This document shows positions 1 through 9,857 of a stretch of DNA of 64,000 nucleotides, piece by piece. Position 1 is the stretch's first letter, and each line of letters opens with the position of its first letter. The notes below the pieces were generated by a model. That model was given only the letters and a program-made list of their open reading frames with translations, ran no database searches and was not told the DNA's origin. The position numbers and the translations under genes were made by a program. Source of the DNA: Candidatus Poribacteria bacterium (GTDB taxonomy: Bacteria > Abyssobacteria > SURF-5); contig JACRIR010000207.1 of NCBI GenBank assembly GCA_016215705.1, positions 19,886 to 83,885 on the forward strand. Reading direction: 5' to 3'.

Positions 1-428
1 CCGATGGCCACAAGATCATCGGTGAGTCGCCGCTCGACATCAACATCGCGAAACAGGTGAACATACTGATCTCCGAAATGGGCTTCAAACTCGAGGATAT
101 AGTGATCTTCCCCGCGACCGGCGCGCTCGGATACGGAATGGAATACAGCTACTCGATCATGGAGCGCGGACGCACAGCCGGACTCTCCGGCGACAGAATG
201 CTCGCCCAGCCCGTCATCTGCACCGTCGGGCAAGAGAGCTGGCGCGTGAAAGAAGCAAGGGGCTCCGAGAAAGATTTCCCGACGTGGGGCGATCTGAAGA
301 AAAGAGGTCCGCTTTGGGAAGCGACCTGCGCGGCCACTCTTATGCAGGCTGGTGGCGAGATAGTGGTTATGCGCCACCCCGACGCAGTCAAGAGCTTCAA
401 GAGCCTTCTAAGGGAATTCACTGCGTAG
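1..428 (+). CDS. Acetyl-CoA decarbonylase/synthase (CODH/ACS) corrinoid FeS subunit, delta-type, C-terminal fragment cut by the window edge
   Basis: Open frame runs into the window start. Residues ...LEDIVIFPATGALGYGMEYSYSIMERGR...AQPVICTVGQESWRVKEA... are typical of the delta subunit C-terminus. acsE follows directly. Confidence 0.82.
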   Translation, partial: DGHKIIGESPLDINIAKQVNILISEMGFKLEDIVIFPATGALGYGMEYSYSIMERGRTAGLSGDRMLAQPVICTVGQESWRVKEARGSEKDFPTWGDLKKRGPLWEATCAATLMQAGGEIVVMRHPDAVKSFKSLLREFTA

Positions 429-648
429 CAATCGGGGACCCGATATCGCGTCTCCAACAAACGAAAGAAGGGGCACGGCAATTGTTATCATTGCGAGAGG
501 AGCGAAGCAATCTCTTTTCTTGGTTTGTTCCCTTTTCGCTTTTGACCTTTCGCCTTTCGCCTCTTTCTTGGGACTCTTTGACCCCGAACCATGAACCGTA
601 AACTGTGGACTGTAAACCGTAAACCCCTTTTCGTAGGAGGAGGAGAGA

Positions 649-1455
649 ATGTTTGTAATAGGCGAAAGACTCAATGGCATGTTCCTGGATGTTCGCAAGG
701 GCATCCAAACCAAGGACAAATCAATTATTCACAAGGTCGCGCTCGACCAGGTCAAAGCGGGCGCGAACGCGCTTGATATCAACGTCGGTCCAGCCTCCGA
801 CAAGCCGCTCGAGACAATGGTCTGGCTCATCGAAACCGTCCAGGAAGTGACGAACATCACCCTGAGCATCGATACCCCGAAGTTCGACGTCATGAAGGCC
901 GGACTGCAGGCATGCACCAAAAACCCCATCCTCATGAACTCGACCAAGGGCGAAGAAGCAAAGCTCGACAAGTACATGCCGCTGGCAAAAGAATACAATG
1001 CGTCCATCATCGGCCTGTGCATCAATGAGAAGGGAATCCCGAAAGACGTGAACAGCCGCGTGGAGACTGCCGCCCTCATTGCCGCCAAAGCGATGGAGCA
1101 CGGAGTCGAAATGGATAGAGTCTATATCGACCCCATCGTGATGCCGGCCAACGTCGCGCAGGAACAGAGCAAGATCGTCCTCGAGTCCATGTCGCAGTTC
1201 CGGCTGCTCAGTGATCCGCCGCCTCATATCGTCGTCGGCTTGAGCAACCTCGGACAAGGCGCGCGCGAGCGCGAGTTGCTTACCCGCACGTGGATCGTCA
1301 TGGGCGTTTTCAACGGGCTCGACGCCGCCATCATGGACGCTGCCGACAAAGAGATGATGGATGCGTTTATCACGGCTGAATTGCTCATGAGCAAGGCGAT
1401 CTACAGCGACTCGTACATAAAGGCTTACCAGGCCAGCCATAACCACGTACAGTAA
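649..1455 (+). CDS. acsE: Methyltetrahydrofolate:corrinoid/iron-sulfur protein methyltransferase
   Basis: 268 aa pterin-binding protein: MFVIGERLNGMF, ANALDINVGPA, LSIDTPKFDVMKAGL, VVGLSNLGQG. RBS aggaggag upstream. Confidence 0.9.
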   Translation: MFVIGERLNGMFLDVRKGIQTKDKSIIHKVALDQVKAGANALDINVGPASDKPLETMVWLIETVQEVTNITLSIDTPKFDVMKAGLQACTKNPILMNSTKGEEAKLDKYMPLAKEYNASIIGLCINEKGIPKDVNSRVETAALIAAKAMEHGVEMDRVYIDPIVMPANVAQEQSKIVLESMSQFRLLSDPPPHIVVGLSNLGQGARERELLTRTWIVMGVFNGLDAAIMDAADKEMMDAFITAELLMSKAIYSDSYIKAYQASHNHVQ

Positions 1456-1579
1456 GGACTGGTTCCTGGTTTCTGGTTGAAAATCGTGGGAACCAACCAA
1501 GCCGGAGGTCATTCCCGCGAAAGCTGTCCCTCGACCTGATCGGAGACTGGGAATCCATGAATGCGGTCACGACATCTTT

Positions 1580-1646
1580 GTAGGGGCGCAGCGTGCTGCG
1601 CCCTTTGCTTCACATGTTACGTAGGGGCGGTTCGCGAACCGTCCCT
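1580..1646. repeat. GTAGGGGCG-type palindromic repeats (two copies)
   Basis: gtaggggcgcagcgtgctgcgccc and gtaggggcggttcgcgaaccgtccct. Confidence 0.8.
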
Positions 1647-1687
1647 AATTCGGGGACACCATGCCGCATGGTGTCCCCGAATTAGGG
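1643..1687. repeat. Dispersed palindrome family P1 (GGGGACACCATGCCGCATGGTGTCCCC)
   Basis: ccctaattcggggacaccatgccgcatggtgtccccgaattaggg. Confidence 0.9.
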
Positions 1688-1813
1688 AAAACAATCACCG
1701 CCTTCAGCGCCAAGCCGGATTCCTGCCTTCACGGGAATGACATGCGGTCTTGAACTCTTTTGGATTCAACCATAAACCATAAACCCTAAACCGAGTTCCT
1801 CAGGAGGATTCCT

Positions 1814-2236
1814 TTGACCCCAATCAGAATCGAAACCACACTTTCAATCGTGAAACCTGATGGCTTCAAGAAACGCCTTATCGGCAAGATTATCCAGAAG
1901 TACGAAGAATCCGGCCTCACCCTCGCGGCAATCCAGCGGTTCGATCTCACGCGCGCGAAGGCCGAAGGTTTTTATTCCGTCCACAAAGAACGACCCTTCT
2001 TCCCCTCGCTCATCGAGTTCATGACCTCCGGACCCGTTGTCGTCATGGCCTGGCGCGGCGAAGGCGCCATCGACAAAGTGCGCGAAATCAACGGCGCCAC
2101 CGACCCCAAGAAGGCCGCCCCCGGCACAATCCGCGCTCTCTGGGGCGAAAGCATCCAGAACAACATCGTCCACGGCTCCGACGGCTCCGGCACCTCCAAA
2201 TTCGAAGTCAGTTACTTCTTCCCCGATTTGCGTTAA
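1814..2236 (+). CDS. ndk: Nucleoside diphosphate kinase
   Basis: TLSIVKPDGFKKRLIGKII and active-site NIVHGSDG. Full length at 140 aa, TTG start. Confidence 0.93.
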   Translation: MTPIRIETTLSIVKPDGFKKRLIGKIIQKYEESGLTLAAIQRFDLTRAKAEGFYSVHKERPFFPSLIEFMTSGPVVVMAWRGEGAIDKVREINGATDPKKAAPGTIRALWGESIQNNIVHGSDGSGTSKFEVSYFFPDLR

Positions 2237-2604
2237 CCGAAAGTCAAGAATCTGGAAGCAAACCGGCGATGGCAAGTCCTTCATCCCACTCTCCCTGAAG
2301 GAAGAAGGAGCTTGCATCCTACATACTGCCGGTCGAGTGTCCGCCGATCCTGATACCAGCTAAGTATCAGGCATGAGGAGTTACAACTCATGGCCATCGC
2401 GGATCGGCATTCTCCTTTTCATTGGCGGCCTCGCATGGCACATTATTTCCAGAGTCCTCGCATGGTGGCGCCACGGCTGATTTCCCTTTCGTCCATCCTG
2501 TCCATTCAGGCCATCTCGTTTTTCCAATTCGTGATGACTCTTCTTCTTTCTGTGGCCGAGTCCGATGCGTGGAAAAGCGCGCTGTCAAGGGTCTGTCAAG
2601 GGTC

Positions 2605-2633
2605 TTGACATCTCGAGAATCTTATGATACAAT
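2605..2633 (+). promoter_or_regulatory. Sigma-70-type promoter for the FadR-type regulator
   Basis: TTGACA (2605-2610), 17-nt spacer, TACAAT (2628-2633). Confidence 0.65.
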
Positions 2634-2636
2634 CTG

Positions 2637-2649
2637 ATGGTCAGACCAT
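2637..2649 (+). promoter_or_regulatory. Palindromic FadR/GntR-type operator ATGGTCAGACCAT
   Basis: Perfect palindrome containing TGGTCAGACCA, which fits the GntR/FadR-subfamily TNGTNNNACNA layout. It lies just past the -10 of the regulator gene. Confidence 0.65.
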
Positions 2650-2734
2650 ATGATCCCCAAACAAAGACTGCCCATGAATTCACGATTTGGAACTTGAGTG
2701 GCGTAGAAATGAATACCGTGCAAGAGGTGAAGTG

Positions 2735-3505
2735 ATGGCAGACTCGATCCGTTCGAAGCCGCTGGACTCTGCAAGGCAAGACAGCATCATGCAGTTCCGT
2801 CCCATAGAGAAAACAACCATTCCGGGGGAGATCATCGACCAGATAGTTTCCATGCTCTTGACCGGAAAGGTTAAACCAGGCGATAAACTCCCGCCCGAAA
2901 GAGAGTTATGCGAGTCGCTCAACGTGGGGCGCAGTTCAGTGCGCGAAGCTCTGAAGGCGTTGGAAACTCTCGGCATAATACGACGGGACATACAAGGGAC
3001 GACCATATGCGCGCCTGAAGACAATCGCTATCCCGGCCTGTCGCTAGCGGCCGGCAATGCCTCTCTCGAACAGCTCTTCGAATCAGCCAGAATCGTGGGA
3101 ATGGAGGCCGCCGGGCTGGCAGCGGAGCGCGCAAGCCGGGAGGACATCGAGAGAATATCGAAAAGCATGGGAGAATCAGAGGATATGCAGAAGGCTGCCG
3201 CCATTCACCTTTCTTTTCACCGAGCCATGGTACATGCCGCGAAGAATCCGCTATTATCACAAATGTACAATATGCTCACGGCGTTGGTAGCTCAATCTCG
3301 GCAACTGTCCGCCGCGGTTCAGAGTATGGGGGAAGATGAGCGGAAGACTTTTATAAGAGATATCTTCAGTGGTCACAGAAGGATTCTCCGTGCGGTTGAA
3401 TCCCATGATCCCGCGGCCGCCAAGAAAGCGATGCGAGAGCATTTTGAATGCATGGAGTCCATGGCCCTGAAAAGTGAAAAGAGAGGAAAGCACGGTCAGC
3501 GGTGA
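2735..3505 (+). CDS. GntR/FadR-family transcriptional regulator
   Basis: N-terminal wHTH: GEIIDQIVSMLLTGKVKPGDKLPPERELCESLNVGRSSVREALKALETLGII. C-terminal helical FCD-like domain. ORF track starts at 2687; 2735 is the likelier start. Confidence 0.9.
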   Translation: MADSIRSKPLDSARQDSIMQFRPIEKTTIPGEIIDQIVSMLLTGKVKPGDKLPPERELCESLNVGRSSVREALKALETLGIIRRDIQGTTICAPEDNRYPGLSLAAGNASLEQLFESARIVGMEAAGLAAERASREDIERISKSMGESEDMQKAAAIHLSFHRAMVHAAKNPLLSQMYNMLTALVAQSRQLSAAVQSMGEDERKTFIRDIFSGHRRILRAVESHDPAAAKKAMREHFECMESMALKSEKRGKHGQR

Positions 3506-3530
3506 AGGTCTTAAGGAACCGGCGACTGTT

Positions 3531-3603
3531 CCCTTAATTCGGGGACACGATGGCGCATCGTGTCCCCGAATTAAGGGTGCGCATCGTGTCCCCGAACTTA
3601 GGG
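3531..3603. repeat. P1 palindrome plus an adjacent half copy
   Basis: cccttaattcggggacacgatggcgcatcgtgtccccgaattaaggg then tgcgcatcgtgtccccgaacttaggg. Confidence 0.9.
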
Positions 3604-3714
3604 CTGTCTCTTCCCCAACTAACCGCGCGGCGGTGAGGTCGGTGTGCTGAGAATGAAGTGAGAACGACCCACAGTCAGCGGCAGAAAGAGCATTAGGCAC
3701 GGAGGAAATAGTTT

Positions 3715-5307
3715 ATGGCTGACGCGAGCTTCGATGCTGTCATAATTGGCGCTGGTCACAATGGCCTGGCCCTCGGATGCTATCTCGCAAAGTGCGGATG
3801 GAGCGTCGGGATATTTGAAAAACGCCACGAAGAGGGCGGGGGGCTATGCACTGAGGAACTCACGCGCCCGGGCTTTCTGCACAACGTACACTCAAATTAC
3901 CATACGCTTGTGGGTGTTTCCCCCGTGTACGAAGACCTGAATCTTTTCCAGCATGGCCTCAAATATGCCCATCCTCCAGTCCAGATGGGAAGCGTCTTCG
4001 AGGATGGCGCCGCGCTTACCATACATACCGACATGAACAAGACCTATGAGTCTATGGCGCGCTTTTCGCAGAAGGACGCTGACACATGGATGCGCCTTTA
4101 CGAAGAAGTCAAGGGCTTCCTGGATTTGCTCGTAGGCGCCTTGATGTTCGCCCCGCCGATAAACCTGAACGAAATCACCAACGCGCTGACGGTTTGGGGT
4201 GTCGAAGATAAGTCTGAATTCCTGATGGCCCACCTGCGCAGTATGACCATAAACGACTTCTTGAACAAGCACTTCGAAAATGAGAGAATAAAGGCAATGC
4301 TCGCGTTTCACGCGGCGGTGTGCGCCTACAGCAACGACGTCGTCGGCCTTGCGGTTTCGTTCCCCCTCCTTGCAGGCAAAATCGACAACTGGCAGTGCTG
4401 CATAGGCGGTTCGCACAAACTGGCGCATGCGTTGTGGTGGACGCTGCTTGCCGACGGCGGCGTGGTTTTCCCTGCTGCGCCAGTCGAGAGAATCCTGGTC
4501 CGGGATGGCCGCGCTGTCGGAGTCAAGCTGCTGGACGGCTCGCAGATACAGGCGCGCAAGCTAGTCGCAAGCAACGTTGACCTCGAGCAGACGTTCCTCA
4601 AGTTTCTTGAAGGAGAGATCAACGACTCGGGGTTCATCGGCAATGTCAAGAACTGTCGGCACAAGGATTGGTCTCTCTTCAGCGTGCATCTTGCGCTGAA
4701 CGAGCCTCCCATGTATTCTGCAGCCGAATTTGACCCCGATATCAACCAGGCTTGGGTGATGAACGTCGGCTACGAGTCGATTGCCGATCTGAACGACCAC
4801 TTCAAGAGGGTTCGCCGGGGCGAGTTGGTCGATCCGAAACTCAACTGCGCCGTGAATTCGCTTTTTGATCCGACCGACGCGCCTCAGGGAAAATATACCG
4901 GCCTCATCAGACAGTTTGCCGCCTTCAAACTCAATGGAAGCGAGGAAGAGTGGGAGAGAGTGAAGGTTGAATATTCCAGGAGGTGCATCGAGAAATGGCG
5001 CGAATACGCCCCTAACCTCGACGACAACGCCATCATAGAGTTCGCGCCGTACACGCCGAAAGACATTTCGGACAGGTTAGTGAGCATGGTCAAGGGCGAC
5101 TGGATGCTGGGCGCCATTGCGCCCGATAACCTGCTCTCTGAACGCCCATTCCCGGCGCTTTCTCAATACCGCACTCCCATTAAGGGATTATACATGTGCG
5201 GCTCGACCCAACATCCGCACGGGTATATCACTTTCGCTCCGGCATACAATGCGCTCCATGTAATAGCCGACGATTTCGGCATCGACAAATGGTGGAAACG
5301 GGTCTAG
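3715..5307 (+). CDS. Phytoene-desaturase-like NAD(P)/FAD-dependent oxidoreductase, copy 1
   Basis: DAVIIGAGHNGLALGCYLAKCGWSVGIFEKR Rossmann motif and C-terminal GLYMCGSTQHPHGYITFAPAYNA. Confidence 0.88.
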   Translation: MADASFDAVIIGAGHNGLALGCYLAKCGWSVGIFEKRHEEGGGLCTEELTRPGFLHNVHSNYHTLVGVSPVYEDLNLFQHGLKYAHPPVQMGSVFEDGAALTIHTDMNKTYESMARFSQKDADTWMRLYEEVKGFLDLLVGALMFAPPINLNEITNALTVWGVEDKSEFLMAHLRSMTINDFLNKHFENERIKAMLAFHAAVCAYSNDVVGLAVSFPLLAGKIDNWQCCIGGSHKLAHALWWTLLADGGVVFPAAPVERILVRDGRAVGVKLLDGSQIQARKLVASNVDLEQTFLKFLEGEINDSGFIGNVKNCRHKDWSLFSVHLALNEPPMYSAAEFDPDINQAWVMNVGYESIADLNDHFKRVRRGELVDPKLNCAVNSLFDPTDAPQGKYTGLIRQFAAFKLNGSEEEWERVKVEYSRRCIEKWREYAPNLDDNAIIEFAPYTPKDISDRLVSMVKGDWMLGAIAPDNLLSERPFPALSQYRTPIKGLYMCGSTQHPHGYITFAPAYNALHVIADDFGIDKWWKRV

Positions 5308-5313
5308 CAGGCA

Positions 5314-5816
5314 TGCGATCCGACATGGTCAAAGTCACCATCGAACAAAGCGGCGAGCCAAGCGGGCTTGCCATGATAATGCAGCAATATTTCGAGCAGA
5401 ACATCCGCGATTTTTCGTACAAAAGCCGGCAGGCCGGAAAAATCGACGGCAAAATGGCGTTTGAAGCCGTCGAGGGCGATGTCGGCGTAACACTGAGTTT
5501 CAAAGGCGAAAGAATCGAGATAACCGACGGATGCGCCGATGACGCGGCAATGTTCGTCCGCGGTGGCATCTTTGACCTCACCGGGATTGCTACCGGCGGA
5601 CCGGGAACTTTGGGAAAGGTACTGTCCGGCAAGGTGCAGGTCAGATCGGCATGGAAACATCCTCTTTTTGCGCTCAGAGTCGCCAGATTCATGCGTCTTC
5701 CAAAGGAGATGCAGACTGGAAATGCGGCAACGATAAGGCTGACAGGATGGAAATTGGCTGCGGGCGCAGGCGCGGCGATCTTGCTGGGTTTGGCCGCATA
5801 TTTTGCGATGAGATAA
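5314..5816 (+). CDS. SCP2 sterol-binding-domain-like protein with C-terminal TM helix, copy 1
   Basis: MRSDMVKVTIEQSGEPSGLAMIMQQYFEQN... with a C-terminal GAGAAILLGLAAYFAMR segment. Same gene order as the second FAD/SCP2 pair. Confidence 0.55.
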
Positions 5817-5822
5817 CAGGCA

Positions 5823-5875
5823 TTAATTCGGGGATCCCGCCGTGGCGGGACCGCAAGGTGTCCCCGAATTAAGGG
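5823..5875. repeat. P1 palindrome variant with different center
   Basis: ttaattcggggatcccgccgtggcgggaccgcaaggtgtccccgaattaaggg. Confidence 0.8.
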
Positions 5876-6019
5876 AAACAGTTGCCGGTTTCTTGCGAAC
5901 GTCTTACTACGCCCCGGCGTCATTGATTGTGAAAGAAAGAGTGAGCACATTGAGGCCATTGCGAGCGAAGCGATGCAAACTTTCTTCTTCTTTAAGATTC
6001 TCCCTTTCGCCTCTTTCAA

Positions 6020-6075
6020 CCCTGAACCATAAAATCTGAACCATAAACCATGAACCGTGAACCGTAAACCATCTA
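6020..6075. repeat. Degenerate heptamer array (AACC[A/G/C]T[A/G]A)
   Basis: aaccctgaaccataaaatctgaaccataaaccatgaaccgtgaaccgtaaaccat. Confidence 0.85.
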
Positions 6076-6094
6076 CTCGGAGGGAAGGTCAACA

Positions 6095-7711
6095 ATGGAA
6101 TCGTACGATGCCATCGTCATTGGCGGCGGGCACAATGGCCTCACACTGGCCGCATACCTGCAACGGGCCGGCATGCAGACACTGCTCCTCGAGAGGCGTC
6201 ACGAATGGGGCAGCGGCCTCAACACCGAGGAGGTCACGCTTCCGGGCTTTCTCCATAACTTGCACGCGCAATACATGGAATTCATCGATTATATGCCCTT
6301 CTACCATGATTTCGGATTAGAGAAACTTGGCGCCAAGATGATCTATCCGGTCAACCAGTGCGGCATAACTTTCGCCGACGGCAGGCCGCCGATAATCGTG
6401 CACACACCCGACCATCTCGATCTTACATATAAGAGCATCGCTCAATACTCGAAGCGCGACGCCGAAGTCTTCTGCGAGCTCAAGCGCAAGACGATGGAAG
6501 TCGACCATCTCTTCTGCACACTCTACTGGAACCCGCCCGTTCCGCCTGCAGAGGAGAGCCTGCGCAGCGGGGACGAGATAACGGCCGCGTTGCTTAAGCA
6601 TCTGGGCCTCGGCAAAGAGATTCTGAGCAAATCAGTAAAAGTCGCGGTTGATGAGACATACGAGACTCCCGAACTGCGGATGATGCTCTACCGACAATCG
6701 ATGGAATGGGGAATACCGCCGGAGTGGGAAGCGAGCGGATTCGGATTCATTGTGTCCATTTGCTGGCTGATAGGCATTTGGAAGATGTGCGTCGGCGGCA
6801 CTCACACGCTCAGTCACGCAATGGAAAGCGCATGCAGGCGAGAGGGCGTCGCCATGCGCGAGAACTCGCTTGTGAAACGTATCATCGTCAAGGCCGGGCG
6901 CGCAGCGGGTGTAGAACTGGCCGATGGAACGAAGTTTGAAGCCCGAAAAGTTGTGGCAAGCAACGCCGATCTCAAGCAGACCTTGCTTGAACTCGCGGGC
7001 AGAGAAAACCTGAGCAGCCAATGGACAAGGCGCACCGAAAACTTCAGGATAGGGCCCGACCATTGTCTTGGCACGACCGCGTTTGCCCTGAAAGAAGCGC
7101 CCGACTACAAATCCGCCAAATGGGACGAGGGCATCAACAAGACCTTCTACACTATCGTCGGTTACGAAACCCCTGACGACGTGGTTAACTACATCCGTGA
7201 GGCGACCCACGGCAGAATACCGGCTCGGCCCGGTTCCGGAACATGGGTAAACTCGCTTTGGGACCCCACACAGGCCCCGCCCGGCAAACATGCGATGACC
7301 GGCTGGTTCTTCTTCCCGAAGGCGAGTGAACTGACTCCAGCCGAATGGGACGAAGTTCGCTCAACCTATAACGAGAAGTTCAGACAACTCTGGCAGCAGT
7401 ACGCTCCTAATATGAAACGCGACAACGTGCTTGCCGACGCGCTCTACACCCCTCTCGATATCGAGCGCAAAAACCTGATGCGTGAGGGATGTTTCTCGAA
7501 CGGATCAATAGCGCCCGATCAGATGGGCTGGATGAGACCGTTCCCCGAGGCTTCGCAATACAGAACGGAAATCGAGGGGCTCTATCTCTGTGGTCCGTTC
7601 ACGCATCCGGGCGGCGGCGTTTTCGCGGCATGCGGATACAACGCATTCAAATCCATCGCGCAGGACTATGATCTGCCAAAACTTTGGGAGCAGACCAACA
7701 GGGGATATTGA
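6095..7711 (+). CDS. Phytoene-desaturase-like NAD(P)/FAD-dependent oxidoreductase, copy 2
   Basis: YDAIVIGGGHNGLTLAAYLQRAGMQTLLLERR and GLYLCGPFTHPGGGVFAACGYNA. Paralog of 3715-5307. Confidence 0.88.
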   Translation: MESYDAIVIGGGHNGLTLAAYLQRAGMQTLLLERRHEWGSGLNTEEVTLPGFLHNLHAQYMEFIDYMPFYHDFGLEKLGAKMIYPVNQCGITFADGRPPIIVHTPDHLDLTYKSIAQYSKRDAEVFCELKRKTMEVDHLFCTLYWNPPVPPAEESLRSGDEITAALLKHLGLGKEILSKSVKVAVDETYETPELRMMLYRQSMEWGIPPEWEASGFGFIVSICWLIGIWKMCVGGTHTLSHAMESACRREGVAMRENSLVKRIIVKAGRAAGVELADGTKFEARKVVASNADLKQTLLELAGRENLSSQWTRRTENFRIGPDHCLGTTAFALKEAPDYKSAKWDEGINKTFYTIVGYETPDDVVNYIREATHGRIPARPGSGTWVNSLWDPTQAPPGKHAMTGWFFFPKASELTPAEWDEVRSTYNEKFRQLWQQYAPNMKRDNVLADALYTPLDIERKNLMREGCFSNGSIAPDQMGWMRPFPEASQYRTEIEGLYLCGPFTHPGGGVFAACGYNAFKSIAQDYDLPKLWEQTNRGY

Positions 7712-7746
7712 GAGACAAAAAACCTGCTTTTCTTAGGAGGTACGGA

Positions 7747-8193
7747 ATGGCTGAGATTTACTCGAAAGAGTGGTACGAAAAACTCAAGGCGCTCGTAAAC
7801 AGCCGCGACGACATCACCGCCCGGGCGCCTCAGGGACAGTGGCGCATATGCATCGAGATCGTCGGAGACCCTAAATCACCCTATGTGACCAAAGGGCAGG
7901 CGAAGTACTTCTTCGTCCTCTTCGACAAGGGGAAATGCCAACAGTATGAGCAGCTATCGGAAACCATGGACGGCAAAGGGCTCGACTTTCGCTTCACAGG
8001 CCCGGCCACCGTATTCGAGGAAGTCGCCGCCGGCGCGCGCGACTTCATCGAGGCCGGACTGCGCGGCGCCATCAAGATACGCGGCGACATGCGAATCTTC
8101 ATGCAGAACGCGGAGCTCGCAAAAATCATAGCCGATCTCTATTCCCAACAAATCGACACCGAATGGCCGCAAGGCAAACCGCCCTACGATTGA
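7747..8193 (+). CDS. SCP2 sterol-binding-domain-like protein, copy 2
   Basis: MAEIYSKEWYEKLKALVNSRDDITARAPQGQWRICIEIVGD... IKIRGDMRIFMQNAELAKII. Preceded by aggagg. Confidence 0.6.
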   Translation: MAEIYSKEWYEKLKALVNSRDDITARAPQGQWRICIEIVGDPKSPYVTKGQAKYFFVLFDKGKCQQYEQLSETMDGKGLDFRFTGPATVFEEVAAGARDFIEAGLRGAIKIRGDMRIFMQNAELAKIIADLYSQQIDTEWPQGKPPYD

Positions 8194-8278
8194 GAAATCC
8201 GAACCCCCAAATTCGAAGGCGGCTACTTTTTCCCGGGCCTGATAAGGGGCGTGGGATCGCAAGCGAAAGAGATGGCGC

Positions 8279-8319
8279 TTAATTCGGGGACACCATGCCG
8301 CATGGTGTCCCCGAATTAA
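8279..8319. repeat. P1 palindrome
   Basis: ttaattcggggacaccatgccgcatggtgtccccgaattaa. Confidence 0.9.
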
Positions 8320-8632
8320 ACGAACCAGTGGCTGGCTTCTCAAGCGCGCCTGACAACGTCTGCCGCGTGGTCATAGACCCAAACATAAGCAAGGCAATAG
8401 GGTCTCCCTTTCGCCTCGCACGTTTGCCTTCACCACTCATCATTCCCCATCAATCCGCAATCGTTTGTCTCCAGAGTAGAAATGGCCTTTCCCCGTGACT
8501 CCCCGTGGTCAAGAAACAGTGAAATTCCGTTTCTTTAGCGAAGCTGGCTGGCGCGATTTGATTCTATCGCGATTCTTTGTATAATATTATCGGAAGGTAA
8601 ATCCCTTGTTGGTTCAGGCGGGGATATCGATC

Positions 8633-8921
8633 ATGGGTATTAGCGAACTGAGAGAAAAACGCCAAGAAATACTTCGCCTTGTCGCAAAGCACGGCGCGCG
8701 GAACATTCGTGTTTTCGGCTTGGTGGTGCGAGACGAAGCTGGGGATGAGAGCGACATTGATTTCCTTGTCGAGATTGGAACAAGGACGCAGCCTGCTTGA
8801 CCTTGGCGCCCTGCTAATGGATTTGAAAGGATTACTGGATCGGGAGGTTGATGTCGTGACTGAGAATGGCATCTACTGGCTCCTTCGCCGCCGGATACTC
8901 AAGGAGGCCGTGCCTCTGTGA
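8633..8921 (+). pseudogene. Frameshifted MntA-type nucleotidyltransferase (antitoxin-like)
   Basis: MGISELREKRQEILRLVAKHGARNIRVFGLVVRDEAGDESDIDFLVEIGTR in frame 2 continues as SLLDLGALLMDLKGLLDREVDVVTENGIYWLLRRRILKEAVPL in frame 3. The usual GS of the GSxARGE motif reads GL. Confidence 0.78.
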
Positions 8922-9079
8922 AGAAAGACCCGCGCGTCTATCTCGCTCACATCCTTGAGTGCGTCGAACAAATCATGGAATTCACCGGTGGTGGCAGGGG
9001 CGAATTCTTGCGAGGGACTCAGATTCAGGACGCTGTTAAGGCCTGGCATTCATCCTCTGGTCTGAACCATGAAACCTGA
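8918..9079 (+). pseudogene. Truncated HepT-like toxin remnant
   Basis: GTG ORF VKKDPRVYLAHILECVEQIMEFTGGGRGEFLRGTQIQDAVKAWHSSSGLNHET* overlaps the MntA stop. It lacks the catalytic RX4HXY part. Confidence 0.7.
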
Positions 9080-9857
9080 AGACATCAGCGATTACTTACG
9101 TCTGAGGAAAAGCATAGAGAACCCGTGGGCGCTTGTCCGGCTGAGAAAACGCCGTCAGCCGCGAGAACACGGTGAGTTGTTCGAAGTGCGGTTCAGGGAC
9201 GGCCGGGTCTTTTGCTTGCGGCCGGGAACCCGCGACGCACATATATTCAATCGTCTGTTCGTGAGAGACGAATACCAAATCGGAAAGAAGGATAGAACCG
9301 GGTTCGAATGCGCAATTGACGTCGGCGGGCATATAGGGACATTCTCTTTTATGGTTGCGCCGCGCTCCCGGCGAGTACTGGTGTTCGAGCCGATTTCGGA
9401 GCATTTCGGGCTCTTGAAAAGAAACATGTCGCAATTCCCGCATGTCCAATGCGTAAATGCCGCGGTCACGGACACGAAGAAAGAATTGAAGATATACAAG
9501 CCTTGGCCCGGCGGCAAGTCTCGCTCCGGCGCCCAAACCAGACCCGCAGAAGACAATTTCGAGACGGCGTCCGGCATATCGCTCAAAGACATTTTTGTGG
9601 AATATGACGTCGAGCGGTGCGATCTTCTCAAGCTCGATTGCGAGGGCGCAGAATACGAGATTCTCTTTACCTTGCCGGACTATGTTCTGTCCCGCATTTC
9701 GCGCATTGTCATGGAGTACCATGACGATTCTCCGAAACCCAAGTCCGAATGGACTGTCGAATCGTTGCGCAAATATCTGAAAGAGAAGGGTTTCAGCGTG
9801 TTCGCAAGGGCGAGAAAGCGCAATCGCCTGGTAGGAATTATGGATTGCACGAGATAG
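9069..9857 (+). CDS. FkbM-family methyltransferase
   Basis: ECAIDVGGHIGTFSFMVAP..VLVFEPISEHFGLLKRNM...CDLLKLDCEGAEYEIL. Confidence 0.85.
   Translation: MKPEDISDYLRLRKSIENPWALVRLRKRRQPREHGELFEVRFRDGRVFCLRPGTRDAHIFNRLFVRDEYQIGKKDRTGFECAIDVGGHIGTFSFMVAPRSRRVLVFEPISEHFGLLKRNMSQFPHVQCVNAAVTDTKKELKIYKPWPGGKSRSGAQTRPAEDNFETASGISLKDIFVEYDVERCDLLKLDCEGAEYEILFTLPDYVLSRISRIVMEYHDDSPKPKSEWTVESLRKYLKEKGFSVFARARKRNRLVGIMDCTR

Noticed and set aside
149-719. Overlapping ORFs 149-481(-), 284-601(+), 408-719(-), 418-708(-)
   Set aside because: Overlap acsD/intergenic heptamer repeats; no motifs or RBS.
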